Below, piece after piece: positions 1-8,117 of a stretch of 35,055 nucleotides of DNA (position 1 is the first letter of the stretch; every line of letters starts with the position of its first letter). The notes under the pieces were generated by a model that was given only the letters and a program-made list of their open reading frames with translations, was not told where the DNA came from and did not search any database. The stretch is from an uncultured Alphaproteobacteria bacterium. Lineage in GTDB: Bacteria; Pseudomonadota; Alphaproteobacteria; Rs-D84. Position numbers and translations under genes: made by a program. The stretch is from assembly GCA_946625925.1 (NCBI GenBank), contig CAMOTP010000003.1:1-35055 (forward strand). The letters are read 5' to 3'.

Positions 1-461
1 TTTTTTCTTTTTCTAAATTCATCCAATGATACTACCCTGCCCTCGTCTGGAACGGTATTTTTATTTCCGTCCAATGGCAGTTCCATATCGTTATCTGCAG
101 ATTCGGGTTGTGTTTTTGGGTGAAATGTCAAAATAAAATCAACCGATGGATCTTTGAATTCAACCAATGCAGAAAAAGGAACGCGAATAAAAAATGGACG
201 ACCATCAAAAGTTAATTGAACACCAAATTCTTTGTCGGATACATGCAGATTATTATAAGAATATTGTAATACGATTGTCATAATATCAGGATAACGCATG
301 CGTAAAAAATCGGGCAATACTACACCAGGATCACGTGTTTTAAAAGTTATAAAGAAGTGCGAACCGTCCCCTAACCCGTTTATTTGTGCATAAACCAATG
401 CATCTTTTACAACAGATTTCAAAGCATTGTCTAACAATAGTTGATAATCAATTTGTGCCAT
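1..461 (-). CDS. sspB: SspB-like ClpXP adaptor (3' end beyond window)
   Basis: This frame is absent from the ORF track because it runs off the left edge without a stop. Read from the ATG at 461 it begins MAQIDYQLLLDNAL and continues through DGSHFFITFKTRDPGV, YPDIMTIVLQYSYNNL and RPFFIRVPFSALVEFKDPSV, which match the alphaproteobacterial SspB fold. In this family SspB delivers ssrA-tagged and other substrates to ClpXP. After an acidic low-complexity linker the visible end reads VVSLDEFRKRK, the expected form of the C-terminal ClpX-docking tail, so only a residue or two should be missing. The gene overlaps the recF stop by 14 bases, which suggests translational coupling. The upstream run AGAAAAGAAGGACACA supplies a plausible ribosome binding site (AAGGA). 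Confidence 0.85.
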   Translation of the reverse strand, partial: MAQIDYQLLLDNALKSVVKDALVYAQINGLGDGSHFFITFKTRDPGVVLPDFLRMRYPDIMTIVLQYSYNNLHVSDKEFGVQLTFDGRPFFIRVPFSALVEFKDPSVDFILTFHPKTQPESADNDMELPLDGNKNTVPDEGRVVSLDEFRKRK

Positions 462-1548
462 TGTGTCCTTCTTTTCTATACAGTATATTATTTATCTCAC
501 CATTTTGGCAAGTGACAATTACAGCATCAGGAACATCAATAAAAGAATTTATATCTAATCCGGTTGCCCAAACTTGTGTATGTGTTTTATCTAATGATTT
601 AAAAATTCTGGCACGTGAATTGCTGTCCAGGTGTGCTGCCGCCTCGTCAAACAATACGATACAATTGCGATTTGTTTTTGTATATAACAAATTCGTGTGC
701 GCTAAAATTAAATCAAACAAAGCATTTTTTTGTTGGCCGGTACTGGTAAGTCTCACAGGTAATTTTAATTCGTTGTTAAACATGCCAAAATCTGATTTGT
801 GTGGCCCATCCAGTATCATTTTGTCGCCAATTAATTCACGTGTTTCGGACAAGTATTTGCGATATTCGCGTTCTGCTGCTGCAGCAGGCAGGCCGCCTAT
901 AATCATTTTTTCAACCAAACCATCCACAGAAACACTAAATTGATTTAAGAAATAATTAACTTCACCAGCATACTGAACGCGTGTCGCAGCAATCGCCACC
1001 GCCACAGCGGCTAATTGATTGTCCAATGCATCCAACCATTTTGAATCAGGACTGTTTTTTAATGCAAAAGCGCGTTCTGATAATAATCTGGCAAACTTTG
1101 CTGTGCGTCCACTGTGTGATGAATCAAAATTGTTTGCTAATCTATCAAAAAAAGCACGTCTATCTGCGGCAGAATCAACAAATAATCTATCTTCCTTTGG
1201 GGAAATCCACACAATGCGCAACATGTTTCCTAATTCGCCAAGTGTTGCGTTTTCATCGTTTATTTTTGCATGTCTGTTATTATCGCCAGGATTAAAAAAT
1301 ACACAGCAAGAATCCCCATCAATTGTTTCGCTAAAAACGGAAAAACCACCGTTGCCCGAAAAACAAGCTATATCACCCATGTCTGCACCACGCATACCCT
1401 TGTCCCCGGCCAGCATAGATACGGCTTCTAATATTGCTGTTTTTCCAGCGCCATTTTCACCAATGATAATGATGTTTTTTGCATCGTGCGTTTCAATACG
1501 CGATACTTTATGATTACGAAAATCTGTTAATGTAAGGCTTTTAATCAT
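448..1548 (-). CDS. recF: RecF, DNA replication/repair ATPase
   Basis: RecF is an SMC-like ABC ATPase that helps load RecA at gaps with RecO and RecR. The protein is 366 residues, normal for the family. Walker A is GENGAGKT at about residues 30-37, the ABC signature region reads TSTGQQKNAL near 268-277, and Walker B is CIVLFDEAAAHLD near 296-308. The ORF-track start at 1620 is wrong, because its first 24 codons translate the tRNA-Cys gene. The ATG at 1548 gives the typical N-terminus MIKSLTLTDFRNH. No strong Shine-Dalgarno is visible before it. Only 12 bases separate it from the tRNA, so it is probably transcribed from the tRNA promoter. It overlaps sspB downstream. The usual dnaN neighbour is not in view. 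Confidence 0.95.
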   Translation of the reverse strand: MIKSLTLTDFRNHKVSRIETHDAKNIIIIGENGAGKTAILEAVSMLAGDKGMRGADMGDIACFSGNGGFSVFSETIDGDSCCVFFNPGDNNRHAKINDENATLGELGNMLRIVWISPKEDRLFVDSAADRRAFFDRLANNFDSSHSGRTAKFARLLSERAFALKNSPDSKWLDALDNQLAAVAVAIAATRVQYAGEVNYFLNQFSVSVDGLVEKMIIGGLPAAAAEREYRKYLSETRELIGDKMILDGPHKSDFGMFNNELKLPVRLTSTGQQKNALFDLILAHTNLLYTKTNRNCIVLFDEAAAHLDSNSRARIFKSLDKTHTQVWATGLDINSFIDVPDAVIVTCQNGEINNILYRKEGHNGTN

Positions 1549-1560
1549 AATGGAATTTTT

Positions 1561-1634
1561 TGGAGGCCAGGGTCGGAATCGAACCGGCATCCAAGGATTT
1601 GCAGTCCTCTGCATAACCACTCTGCCACCTGGCC
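1561..1634 (-). tRNA. tRNA-Cys (anticodon GCA)
   Basis: The minus strand folds as a full cloverleaf. The acceptor stem is GGCCAGG paired with CCTGGCC, the anticodon loop is CTGCAAA (anticodon GCA), and the T arm is GGTTCGATTCC. The CCA end is encoded at 1563-1561. The anticodon loop and arm lengths fit a cysteine tRNA. It lies 12 bases upstream of recF with no terminator between them, so the recF message should be released by tRNA 3' processing. Confidence 0.95.
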
Positions 1635-1650
1635 ATCGACATGTGATTGC

Positions 1651-1679
1651 ATATTAAACAAAAAAAACAACCTTTGCAA
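1651..1679 (-). promoter_or_regulatory. Promoter of tRNA-Cys/recF
   Basis: A TTGCAA -35 element at 1679-1674 is followed, after exactly 17 bases, by TAATAT at 1656-1651. The -10 ends 16 bases before the tRNA 5' end, which is the right distance for a stable-RNA promoter. The call rests on sequence match only. Confidence 0.6.
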
Positions 1680-1725
1680 CATAAAAATTATGATAAAAAT
1701 CGTTATGTTTAACAGCTAATTTTTA

Positions 1726-1754
1726 TTGCAACGATTTATGTTTTTTTATTATAC
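1726..1754 (+). promoter_or_regulatory. Promoter of tolC-mac operon
   Basis: TTGCAA at 1726-1731 and TTATAC at 1749-1754 are spaced by 17 bases, about 20 bases upstream of the tolC start. The arrangement is the same as at tRNA-Cys and pnp. Confidence 0.5.
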
Positions 1755-1773
1755 TTTTCACAAGAGAGAATAT

Positions 1774-3096
1774 ATGAAAAAATGTAGTTTGCTTTTCGCT
1801 TTTATACCGTGCGTTGCATTTGGCGCTGATGATTGTGCAACGGTACGTAATGTCCCAGATACAACATTAACATTACAACAGGTTGTTAATTTTGGATTGT
1901 GTCGTAATCCACAAACTGCGGCTGCATATGCGTCATATCGTTCTGCACATTTTTCGAAAAATGCACAATATGCCAATTATTTGCCTAAAATTGATGCTCA
2001 TGCATCTGCGGGACGCAATCATCGTGTACATGATGATTGGGATTACAGTGGGTCGTTATCTGCATCTTATTTAATATTTGATTTTGGCAAAAGGTCATCT
2101 GATTTTGCAACAACGCTGGCTACATATCGGGCGGCCGGATTTGATTATGATGAAACTGTTCAAAATTATGTATATTCTGTAATTGGGGCGTATTATGAAT
2201 TGCTGAATGCAAATGCAAACGTCGAGGCCGCAGAATCCGCATTAAAAGTAGCAAAAACTGCCAAGGATACAGCAGATAAAAAATTCAAAGCCGGCGCAGT
2301 GGCCAAGGCTGATGTTTATAAAGCGGACACTACTCTCGCATCGGCTGAATTAAAATTGGAACGTGCAAAAAATAATCGTGAAATAAGCAAGGGAACATTA
2401 CTTACAAAATTATCATTTCCTGCAAACCAAGAAATAACAATTGCAGATATGCCGTCGTCATTTGGTTCTGATGCAGAAAGTGAAGATATTGATAAATTAA
2501 TTGAAATTGCACGTAAAAAACGTCCGGATTTGTTAAAGGCAACCGCAAATAAAGACGCGGCCTGGAACCGTCGAAATAGTGCTTTTTTGAAAAATTTACC
2601 ATCGATTTCTGCAACCGCATCTGTTGATATGCATGCAAAATCTGTTGGTGGATTGTTTGAGCATATGTCTGAACGTGCAGGCGGATCGGTTGGTATATCT
2701 GTATCTATGCCAATTTTTGCAGGTTTTGCTAATACATACAATGCACGCGCTGCGGTGGCAAATTATGATGCGGCTGTGGAATCAGAACGTTCTGTCAGAA
2801 ATAATGCGATGATGGATGTGTTTACCGCACATCAAAATTATAAAACAGCAAAAACAGTGCTTGAACAAACGAATTCATTGTTGAAATCTGCAATAGAAAA
2901 TGAACGTGTCACATCTGGTATGTACAAGGTTGGACGCAGTACAATGCTAGATTGGCAACAGGCACAAAGTGATTTAATTGATGCGCGTAATCAAAATAAC
3001 GCGGCAAAATATGATTTGTATGTTAAACGTGCAGCGGTTGCGCTGGCTATTGGTGACATACAATCAGGACTAGACGGAGAGATTGATGTTAAGTAA
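1774..3096 (+). CDS. tolC: TolC-family outer membrane efflux protein
   Basis: This is the outer-membrane channel subunit of a tripartite pump, 440 residues after start correction. The ATG at 1774 is preferred over the ORF start at 1726: it follows an AAGAGAGA ribosome binding site and opens a clear signal peptide (MKKCSLLFAFIPCVAFGA, cleavage likely after AFGA). The mature part shows the internally duplicated TolC pattern of long alpha-helical stretches rich in Ala, Asn and Lys (for example YYELLNANANVEAAESALK and YKVGRSTMLDWQQAQSDL). It is first in an operon with macA and the two macB halves, and its last 11 bases overlap macA. This supports a role as the outer channel of that pump. Substrate is unknown. 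Confidence 0.9.
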   Translation: MKKCSLLFAFIPCVAFGADDCATVRNVPDTTLTLQQVVNFGLCRNPQTAAAYASYRSAHFSKNAQYANYLPKIDAHASAGRNHRVHDDWDYSGSLSASYLIFDFGKRSSDFATTLATYRAAGFDYDETVQNYVYSVIGAYYELLNANANVEAAESALKVAKTAKDTADKKFKAGAVAKADVYKADTTLASAELKLERAKNNREISKGTLLTKLSFPANQEITIADMPSSFGSDAESEDIDKLIEIARKKRPDLLKATANKDAAWNRRNSAFLKNLPSISATASVDMHAKSVGGLFEHMSERAGGSVGISVSMPIFAGFANTYNARAAVANYDAAVESERSVRNNAMMDVFTAHQNYKTAKTVLEQTNSLLKSAIENERVTSGMYKVGRSTMLDWQQAQSDLIDARNQNNAAKYDLYVKRAAVALAIGDIQSGLDGEIDVK

Positions 3097-4273
3097 ATTT
3101 AAACAATTTATAACTTGGCCTTGGCGACACAAATGGTGGTCGTTATTAATAATTATTATCGCGGCTGTTTTATATTTTATGTACGGTGGAACAGCGTCTA
3201 AAAAATCTGGTGCCAAGGGTGATTTTGTCACTGTTGATATTAAACGTGGTGATTTAGAACAAGTCGTCAGTGCCACTGGTGAAATTAGCCCAGTAAATAC
3301 GGTTAGTGTTGGTTCCCAGGTTTCCGGCACAATCGAGGCAATTTATGCTGATTTTAATACCCAGGTACATCAGGGCCAGGTTTTGTTAAAAATAGAACCG
3401 TCTGTTTTACAATCGTCCGTTGACGAGGCCAAGGCAGCATTGGATTCTGCAAAATCTCAGCGTAATTATGCAAAAAATGAATATGAACGTAATAAATATT
3501 TATACGAAAGTGATTTTATAGCACGTTCTACAATGGAACAATCTCTAACGCAATATGAACAAGCCGAGGCTTCTGTTGTGCGTGCACAATCACAATATGA
3601 TAAAGCGGTAACGAATCTGGGGTATGCAACAATTACATCACCTGTGGATGGTACGGTTATATCGCGCAAGGTTGATAAAGGTCAAACAGTGGCGGCATCA
3701 TTTCAAACACCAGATTTATTTGAAATTGCCGAAGATTTAACCAAAATGCAAATTGAAACGGCTGTTTCCGAGGCTGATATTGGTATGATTCAACAAGGAC
3801 AATCTGTCACATTTACGGTTGATGCATATCCGGGGAATACATTTAATGGTATTGTGCGTCAAATTCGTTTGTCACCAACAACCACATCTAATGTTGTTGT
3901 GTATACGGTTGTGATTGATGTTGATAATGAAAAACTGTTGCTTATGCCAGGAATGACAGCATTTGTGACGATTGTTGTTAATCGTGCCGAAGATGTCCTA
4001 TACGCACAGAATTCTGCGTTTTTGTTAAAATCTTTTGAAAATATAGATCCATCAGCGGCAAATATGTCTACGGCAAATCATCTGGCTATTTTGCGTGACA
4101 AGAAACCCGTAATTGTTTCGTATAAAAAAGGTTTGGTTACCGCAACAGAAACAGAAATAATATCAGATGAAATTAAATCTGGGGATAAAATAATTGTTGG
4201 TCGTATAGGCCAGGCATCGTCTTTGAAAAAATCTACAATGCGTGGGCGTCCAATGGGTGGTGGCCCAATGTAA
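3086..4273 (+). CDS. macA: MacA-like periplasmic adaptor subunit
   Basis: This is a membrane-fusion (RND/HlyD-type) adaptor of 395 residues that should bridge the inner-membrane ABC transporter and the TolC channel. The N-terminus carries one membrane anchor (WWSLLIIIIAAVLYFMYGG). A split lipoyl/barrel-sandwich domain follows (GSQVSGTIEAIYADFNTQVHQGQVL and later YATITSPVDGTVISRKVDKGQTV), flanking a helical hairpin rich in Gln, Ala and Glu. The ORF-track start at 3083 is a TTG. The adjacent ATG at 3086 sits 6 bases after GGAG and is the better start. The C-terminus is Gly/Met/Pro rich (GRPMGGGPM). It lies between tolC and macB, with a 14-base gap to the ATPase. Confidence 0.9.
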   Translation: MLSKFKQFITWPWRHKWWSLLIIIIAAVLYFMYGGTASKKSGAKGDFVTVDIKRGDLEQVVSATGEISPVNTVSVGSQVSGTIEAIYADFNTQVHQGQVLLKIEPSVLQSSVDEAKAALDSAKSQRNYAKNEYERNKYLYESDFIARSTMEQSLTQYEQAEASVVRAQSQYDKAVTNLGYATITSPVDGTVISRKVDKGQTVAASFQTPDLFEIAEDLTKMQIETAVSEADIGMIQQGQSVTFTVDAYPGNTFNGIVRQIRLSPTTTSNVVVYTVVIDVDNEKLLLMPGMTAFVTIVVNRAEDVLYAQNSAFLLKSFENIDPSAANMSTANHLAILRDKKPVIVSYKKGLVTATETEIISDEIKSGDKIIVGRIGQASSLKKSTMRGRPMGGGPM

Positions 4274-4287
4274 TCCAAGGAAAAATA

Positions 4288-5034
4288 ATGGCACAACAAC
4301 CAGATGTAATTTCTATGAATAAAATCTGTAAAAGCTTTCCCTTGGAAATTGGGGGCAGCCAACAGGTTTTATTTGATATTACATTGGATATACATGCAGG
4401 GGAATTTGTGTCAATAATGGGGCCGTCTGGTTCTGGAAAATCAACCTGTATGAATATCATTGGTGCATTAGATACTGCCACATCTGGGGTTTATAAATTA
4501 TATGGTCGTGATATATCGACAATGACTGCTGATGAATTAGCGACAATTAGAAATGAATACATCGGTTTTGTTTTTCAAAATTTTAATTTATTACCTAAAC
4601 GCAACATATTAGATAATGTGATGTTGCCACTGATGTATCGCGGAATGTCAATCCAAGATAGAATAATCAAATCGCGCGAAATGTTGAAATTGGTTGGATT
4701 AAAAGATTTCGAAACGTACTTACCCACACAATTATCGGGCGGAATGAAGCAACGTGTTGCAATTGCACGTGCATTGGCAGGAACCCCAAAATTGATTCTG
4801 GCCGATGAACCAACAGGTGCCTTGGATTCAAAAATGGGTAATGAAATTTTACAGTTCTTTAAAAAGTTAAATAAAGAACTGGGAATAACGATTGTCATGA
4901 TTACACATGAATTTGATATTGCAAAGTATTCTGACAGATTAATTCATATTTACGATGGACGTATTACATACGATGGAAAAATACCTAAATCAGAATCTGA
5001 TTTAATGCCAAAACAAAAAAGGAACACAAAATGA
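4288..5034 (+). CDS. MacB-type ABC transporter, ATP-binding subunit
   Basis: This 248-residue nucleotide-binding domain belongs to the LolD/MacB class. It has Walker A GPSGSGKS, a Q-loop in FVFQNFNLLP, signature LSGGMKQRVAIARAL (Met in place of the usual Gln), Walker B LILADEPTGALDS and the H-loop ITHEFD. In MacB of Escherichia coli this domain is fused to the permease. Here it is a separate protein whose stop overlaps the next start as ATGA. An AAGGA ribosome binding site precedes the ATG. It should energise the MacA-TolC pump from the cytoplasmic face of the inner membrane. Confidence 0.93.
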   Translation: MAQQPDVISMNKICKSFPLEIGGSQQVLFDITLDIHAGEFVSIMGPSGSGKSTCMNIIGALDTATSGVYKLYGRDISTMTADELATIRNEYIGFVFQNFNLLPKRNILDNVMLPLMYRGMSIQDRIIKSREMLKLVGLKDFETYLPTQLSGGMKQRVAIARALAGTPKLILADEPTGALDSKMGNEILQFFKKLNKELGITIVMITHEFDIAKYSDRLIHIYDGRITYDGKIPKSESDLMPKQKRNTK

Positions 5035-6248
5035 CCTTTAACGATATTTTAAAGGAATCTTGGCTGTCAATCAGTGGAAATAAATTGCGTTCGTTTTTGA
5101 CGGTGCTGGGCATTATTATTGGTGTTATGGCTGTGGTAATAATGGTTGCCGTTGGGGAAACTGTACAACAATCCATTACAGATCAGTTTTCGTCATTGGG
5201 TACAAATACAATTGTTATACGTGCTGGTGCCGCTCGTGTTGGTGGTATTCGTATGGGAAACAGACAAACATTAACAACCGATGATGCTGAATATCTGGCA
5301 AAATTACCAGATGTTGCTGCGGTCAGCCCAATGCAAAATAGTTCTGCCCAGGTTGTATACGGTAATAAAAATTGGTCGACATCATTGGTTGGTGTCTATC
5401 CAGATTATCAAATTGTTCAAAATGTCGAGGTTGAATATGGTGCTTTTCTGGATATGGATGCTGTAAAAAATGCGGCAACATATGCTGTTATTGGTCCTGA
5501 TACAGCAAACGAACTAGGAATGTCAAAAAATCCAGTTGGTCAAATTATAAGAATACAAAATACCCCATTTGTTATCATCGGTGTAACCAAGGCCAAGGGT
5601 GATTCTGCAATGGGCAGTGCTGATGATATGATAATAATCCCTATTACAACATTAAAAAAACGTCTGTCTGGCAGTCGTTTTCCAAAAGCTGTGCAATCGA
5701 TTGTTTTAAAATTATACCAAGATGCAGATAATAATATCGCAACTGAACAAATAACCGCTATTTTGCGTTCGCGTCACAGATTAAAAGATAATGAAGATGA
5801 TGATTTTCAAATTACAGATATGAAACAAGTTATGGAAACAATGAATACTGTTACAGGATATATCAAATTATTATTGGTTGCTATTGCTGCGGTTTCATTA
5901 CTGGTTGGATCAATTGGTATTATGAATATGATGTTGGTATCTGTGGCTGAACGTACACGTGAAATCGGTGTGCGAAAAGCAATAGGTGCCCGCGAAAAGC
6001 ATATAATAATTCAATTTTTATCAGAATCAGTTTTAATTTCTTTCATAGGTTCTATGACGGGACTTGTCCTTGGCGAAGGATTGGCCCAGGGTGTTGGGCG
6101 CTTTGTGCTGGGGTATAATGTACCACTCAGCATATGGCCTGTTGTTGTGTCTGTCAGTGTTGCAATTGTTGTAGGTTTGGCTTCTGGTGTTTTTCCTGCG
6201 ATTAAGGCAGCAAAATTAAATCCGATTGACAGTTTACGCTACGAATAA
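5031..6248 (+). CDS. MacB-type ABC transporter, permease subunit
   Basis: This 405-residue protein has the MacB/FtsX permease layout. A first transmembrane helix (LRSFLTVLGIIIGVMAVVIMVAVG) is followed by a large periplasmic domain (about residues 45-270) and three C-terminal helices. The family signature TREIGVRKAIGARE lies between the second and third helix. The start codon overlaps the stop of the ATPase gene (ATGA), so the two halves are coupled and probably made in equal amounts. With macA and tolC this completes a MacAB-TolC-like efflux pump. Antibiotic, peptide or lipoprotein substrates are all possible, and the sequence does not decide between them. Confidence 0.92.
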   Translation: MTFNDILKESWLSISGNKLRSFLTVLGIIIGVMAVVIMVAVGETVQQSITDQFSSLGTNTIVIRAGAARVGGIRMGNRQTLTTDDAEYLAKLPDVAAVSPMQNSSAQVVYGNKNWSTSLVGVYPDYQIVQNVEVEYGAFLDMDAVKNAATYAVIGPDTANELGMSKNPVGQIIRIQNTPFVIIGVTKAKGDSAMGSADDMIIIPITTLKKRLSGSRFPKAVQSIVLKLYQDADNNIATEQITAILRSRHRLKDNEDDDFQITDMKQVMETMNTVTGYIKLLLVAIAAVSLLVGSIGIMNMMLVSVAERTREIGVRKAIGAREKHIIIQFLSESVLISFIGSMTGLVLGEGLAQGVGRFVLGYNVPLSIWPVVVSVSVAIVVGLASGVFPAIKAAKLNPIDSLRYE

Positions 6249-6296
6249 TAAAATCGCATCTGTGATTAAATTTGTGCGAAATAAAACAAACTAAAA

Positions 6297-7214
6297 ATGA
6301 CATATCTGATATTTTGTTTTGGATTGGTGCTTTTGATAACCGGTGGCGAGGTCCTGGTTCGTAATGGTGTAAAACTGGCACATAAATTGAAACTGTCGCC
6401 ATTGATGATAGGAATTATTTTAATGGGTGTTGGTACATCTTTGCCAGAATTATCTGCATCACTTAGTGCATTATTTGCGAATCCCCCTACCCCAGGTATT
6501 GCATTTGGTAACGTAATTGGTTCAAATATTTCAAACGTTTTGTTCATATTGGGATTATCAGCACTGATATCACCAATAAAAATAAATAACGAAAGTTTTA
6601 AACGCGATGGCTCTTTTTTAATTATATCGGCTTTGATGTTGGGATTGATAATGCTGTTGGGTCATCTAGATTCTATCATAGGATTGTTTTTCATATTATG
6701 TATATTTGGCTATTTTGCAATTTGCTATGATAAAGAACCCGAACCAGAAAATCTGCATTTAACCAAGACACAAGAACGTTCGGTTTTAACCTTGGGTTGT
6801 TTTGCTATATTTGGAATTGCATCAATTGTATATGGGGCAAATTTATTAGTAGATTCCGCCACAAAAATAGCAACATTGTTAGGAATACCACAAGCAACAC
6901 TGGGATTAACCATGGTTGCTTTGGGAACATCATTACCCGAATTAACTGTGTCTGTTGTTGCGGCCATGCATAAACACAGTGCTATTGCATATGGCAATGT
7001 AATAGGCAGTAACATTGCGAATATATTTTTAATCATTGGTGTTATGGGTATGGCGCGTGCAACCGATGTTCCACAACTATGGTCCAGTTATTTTATAATG
7101 ATTGCGGTCACAACTTTAATGTTAATATGCGGAATCATAGGTAAAATTCCACGTTGGACTGGGTTATTGTTTTTGACAGCATATGCCGCATACATATGTT
7201 TTTTGTTCAAATAA
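6297..7214 (+). CDS. Calcium/sodium antiporter (YrbG-like)
   Basis: This is a 305-residue integral inner-membrane protein of the Ca2+:cation antiporter family, with about ten hydrophobic segments. The two alpha repeats are plain: GVGTSLPELSASLSAL in the first half and ALGTSLPELTVSVVAAM in the second. Each is followed by a GNVIGSNI motif (FGNVIGSNISN and YGNVIGSNIAN). These repeats form the ion site in the family, with the Glu of each SLPE motif liganding Ca2+. The gene starts 48 bases after the macB permease with no terminator between them, so it may be the last gene of that operon. Its 3' end overlaps convergent gpsA by 51 bases. Confidence 0.92.
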   Translation: MTYLIFCFGLVLLITGGEVLVRNGVKLAHKLKLSPLMIGIILMGVGTSLPELSASLSALFANPPTPGIAFGNVIGSNISNVLFILGLSALISPIKINNESFKRDGSFLIISALMLGLIMLLGHLDSIIGLFFILCIFGYFAICYDKEPEPENLHLTKTQERSVLTLGCFAIFGIASIVYGANLLVDSATKIATLLGIPQATLGLTMVALGTSLPELTVSVVAAMHKHSAIAYGNVIGSNIANIFLIIGVMGMARATDVPQLWSSYFIMIAVTTLMLICGIIGKIPRWTGLLFLTAYAAYICFLFK

Positions 7215-8117
7215 ATCTTGGTATTTTGGCGAGTTTCTTATAATCTTGTGCATTTTTTCGCGCATTTCGTCCAATACAGGCGTATCACACCCCAATTTAC
7301 GTGCACGTACAATAAGTGTTTCGTATGCATAAATACCTTCGATGGTTCCAACCAATTCTTCGTTGCGTGCAATTGCTATACCACCGGAATAATTACGACT
7401 GGTTGGTGATGTCGCAGACAGGAATAAATCCCCCAAACCACACAGACCTGTAAATGTTTTTAATTCTGCCCCCAATGCCAATCCTAATTTAATAATTTCA
7501 TTACAGCAACGTGTAAAAATCAAAGCACGTTCATTTTCTGATTTTATAGTTTCATGAATATATCCAGCAATCAATGCCATAACATTTTTACCTACACCAG
7601 AAATTTGGGTTCCAATAATATCATCTGTCGCATCAAGATAAGATAAATTCAAGGTTTGCAGCCCTGCTTCCATAACCTTGGCGCTGGTACCAGCCAATGT
7701 TGAACCAGTAGGAATACCTAATGCTACCTCATGTGCAAATTGTGGTCCTGATAAAACACCAAAATCTGTGCATTTTGGTAATTCGCTTTGCAAAATTTCA
7801 GTCATAAATTCATGTGTTCTGCAATCTGCGCCTTTGGTACAAATGATAACAGGTTGTTGATTATAATATTTTGTGAATTTTTGTATTGTTTCACGAAAAA
7901 AAACAGCCGGTGTCACATTTAACCATAAATCAGCGTTTTTTAAATCTTGTGGATTTGTCACAACGGTTAAATTGTTTGGAATATCAATATTTTCAAAGTG
8001 CTTATATTCACCGTCAAAAGACCATAAAATAACGTTTGCGCCACCACGTGCGATGTTTATTGCCAGTGCCGTTCCCCATGCCCCAGCGCCAATAACACCA
8101 ACAGTTTTATAAATCAT
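7164..8117 (-). CDS. gpsA: Glycerol-3-phosphate dehydrogenase [NAD(P)+]
   Basis: GpsA reduces dihydroxyacetone phosphate to sn-glycerol-3-phosphate for phospholipid synthesis in the cytoplasm. The N-terminal Rossmann motif is GVIGAGAWGTALA. The substrate domain carries the conserved lysine segment GVGKNVMALIAGY and the signature GLCGLGDLFLSATSPTSRN. Its 317 residues are slightly short for the family but complete. The start ATG shares a base with the stop of the upstream TPR gene (TAATG), which suggests coupled translation. The short Cys-containing tail (YVCGICCQKQ) lies in the region overlapping the antiporter gene on the other strand. Confidence 0.95.
   Translation of the reverse strand: MIYKTVGVIGAGAWGTALAINIARGGANVILWSFDGEYKHFENIDIPNNLTVVTNPQDLKNADLWLNVTPAVFFRETIQKFTKYYNQQPVIICTKGADCRTHEFMTEILQSELPKCTDFGVLSGPQFAHEVALGIPTGSTLAGTSAKVMEAGLQTLNLSYLDATDDIIGTQISGVGKNVMALIAGYIHETIKSENERALIFTRCCNEIIKLGLALGAELKTFTGLCGLGDLFLSATSPTSRNYSGGIAIARNEELVGTIEGIYAYETLIVRARKLGCDTPVLDEMREKMHKIIRNSPKYQDLFEQKTYVCGICCQKQ

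Noticed and set aside
1549-1620. N-terminal extension of RecF as given in the ORF track
   Set aside because: These codons translate the tRNA-Cys gene and have no RecF similarity; the ATG at 1548 gives the family N-terminus.
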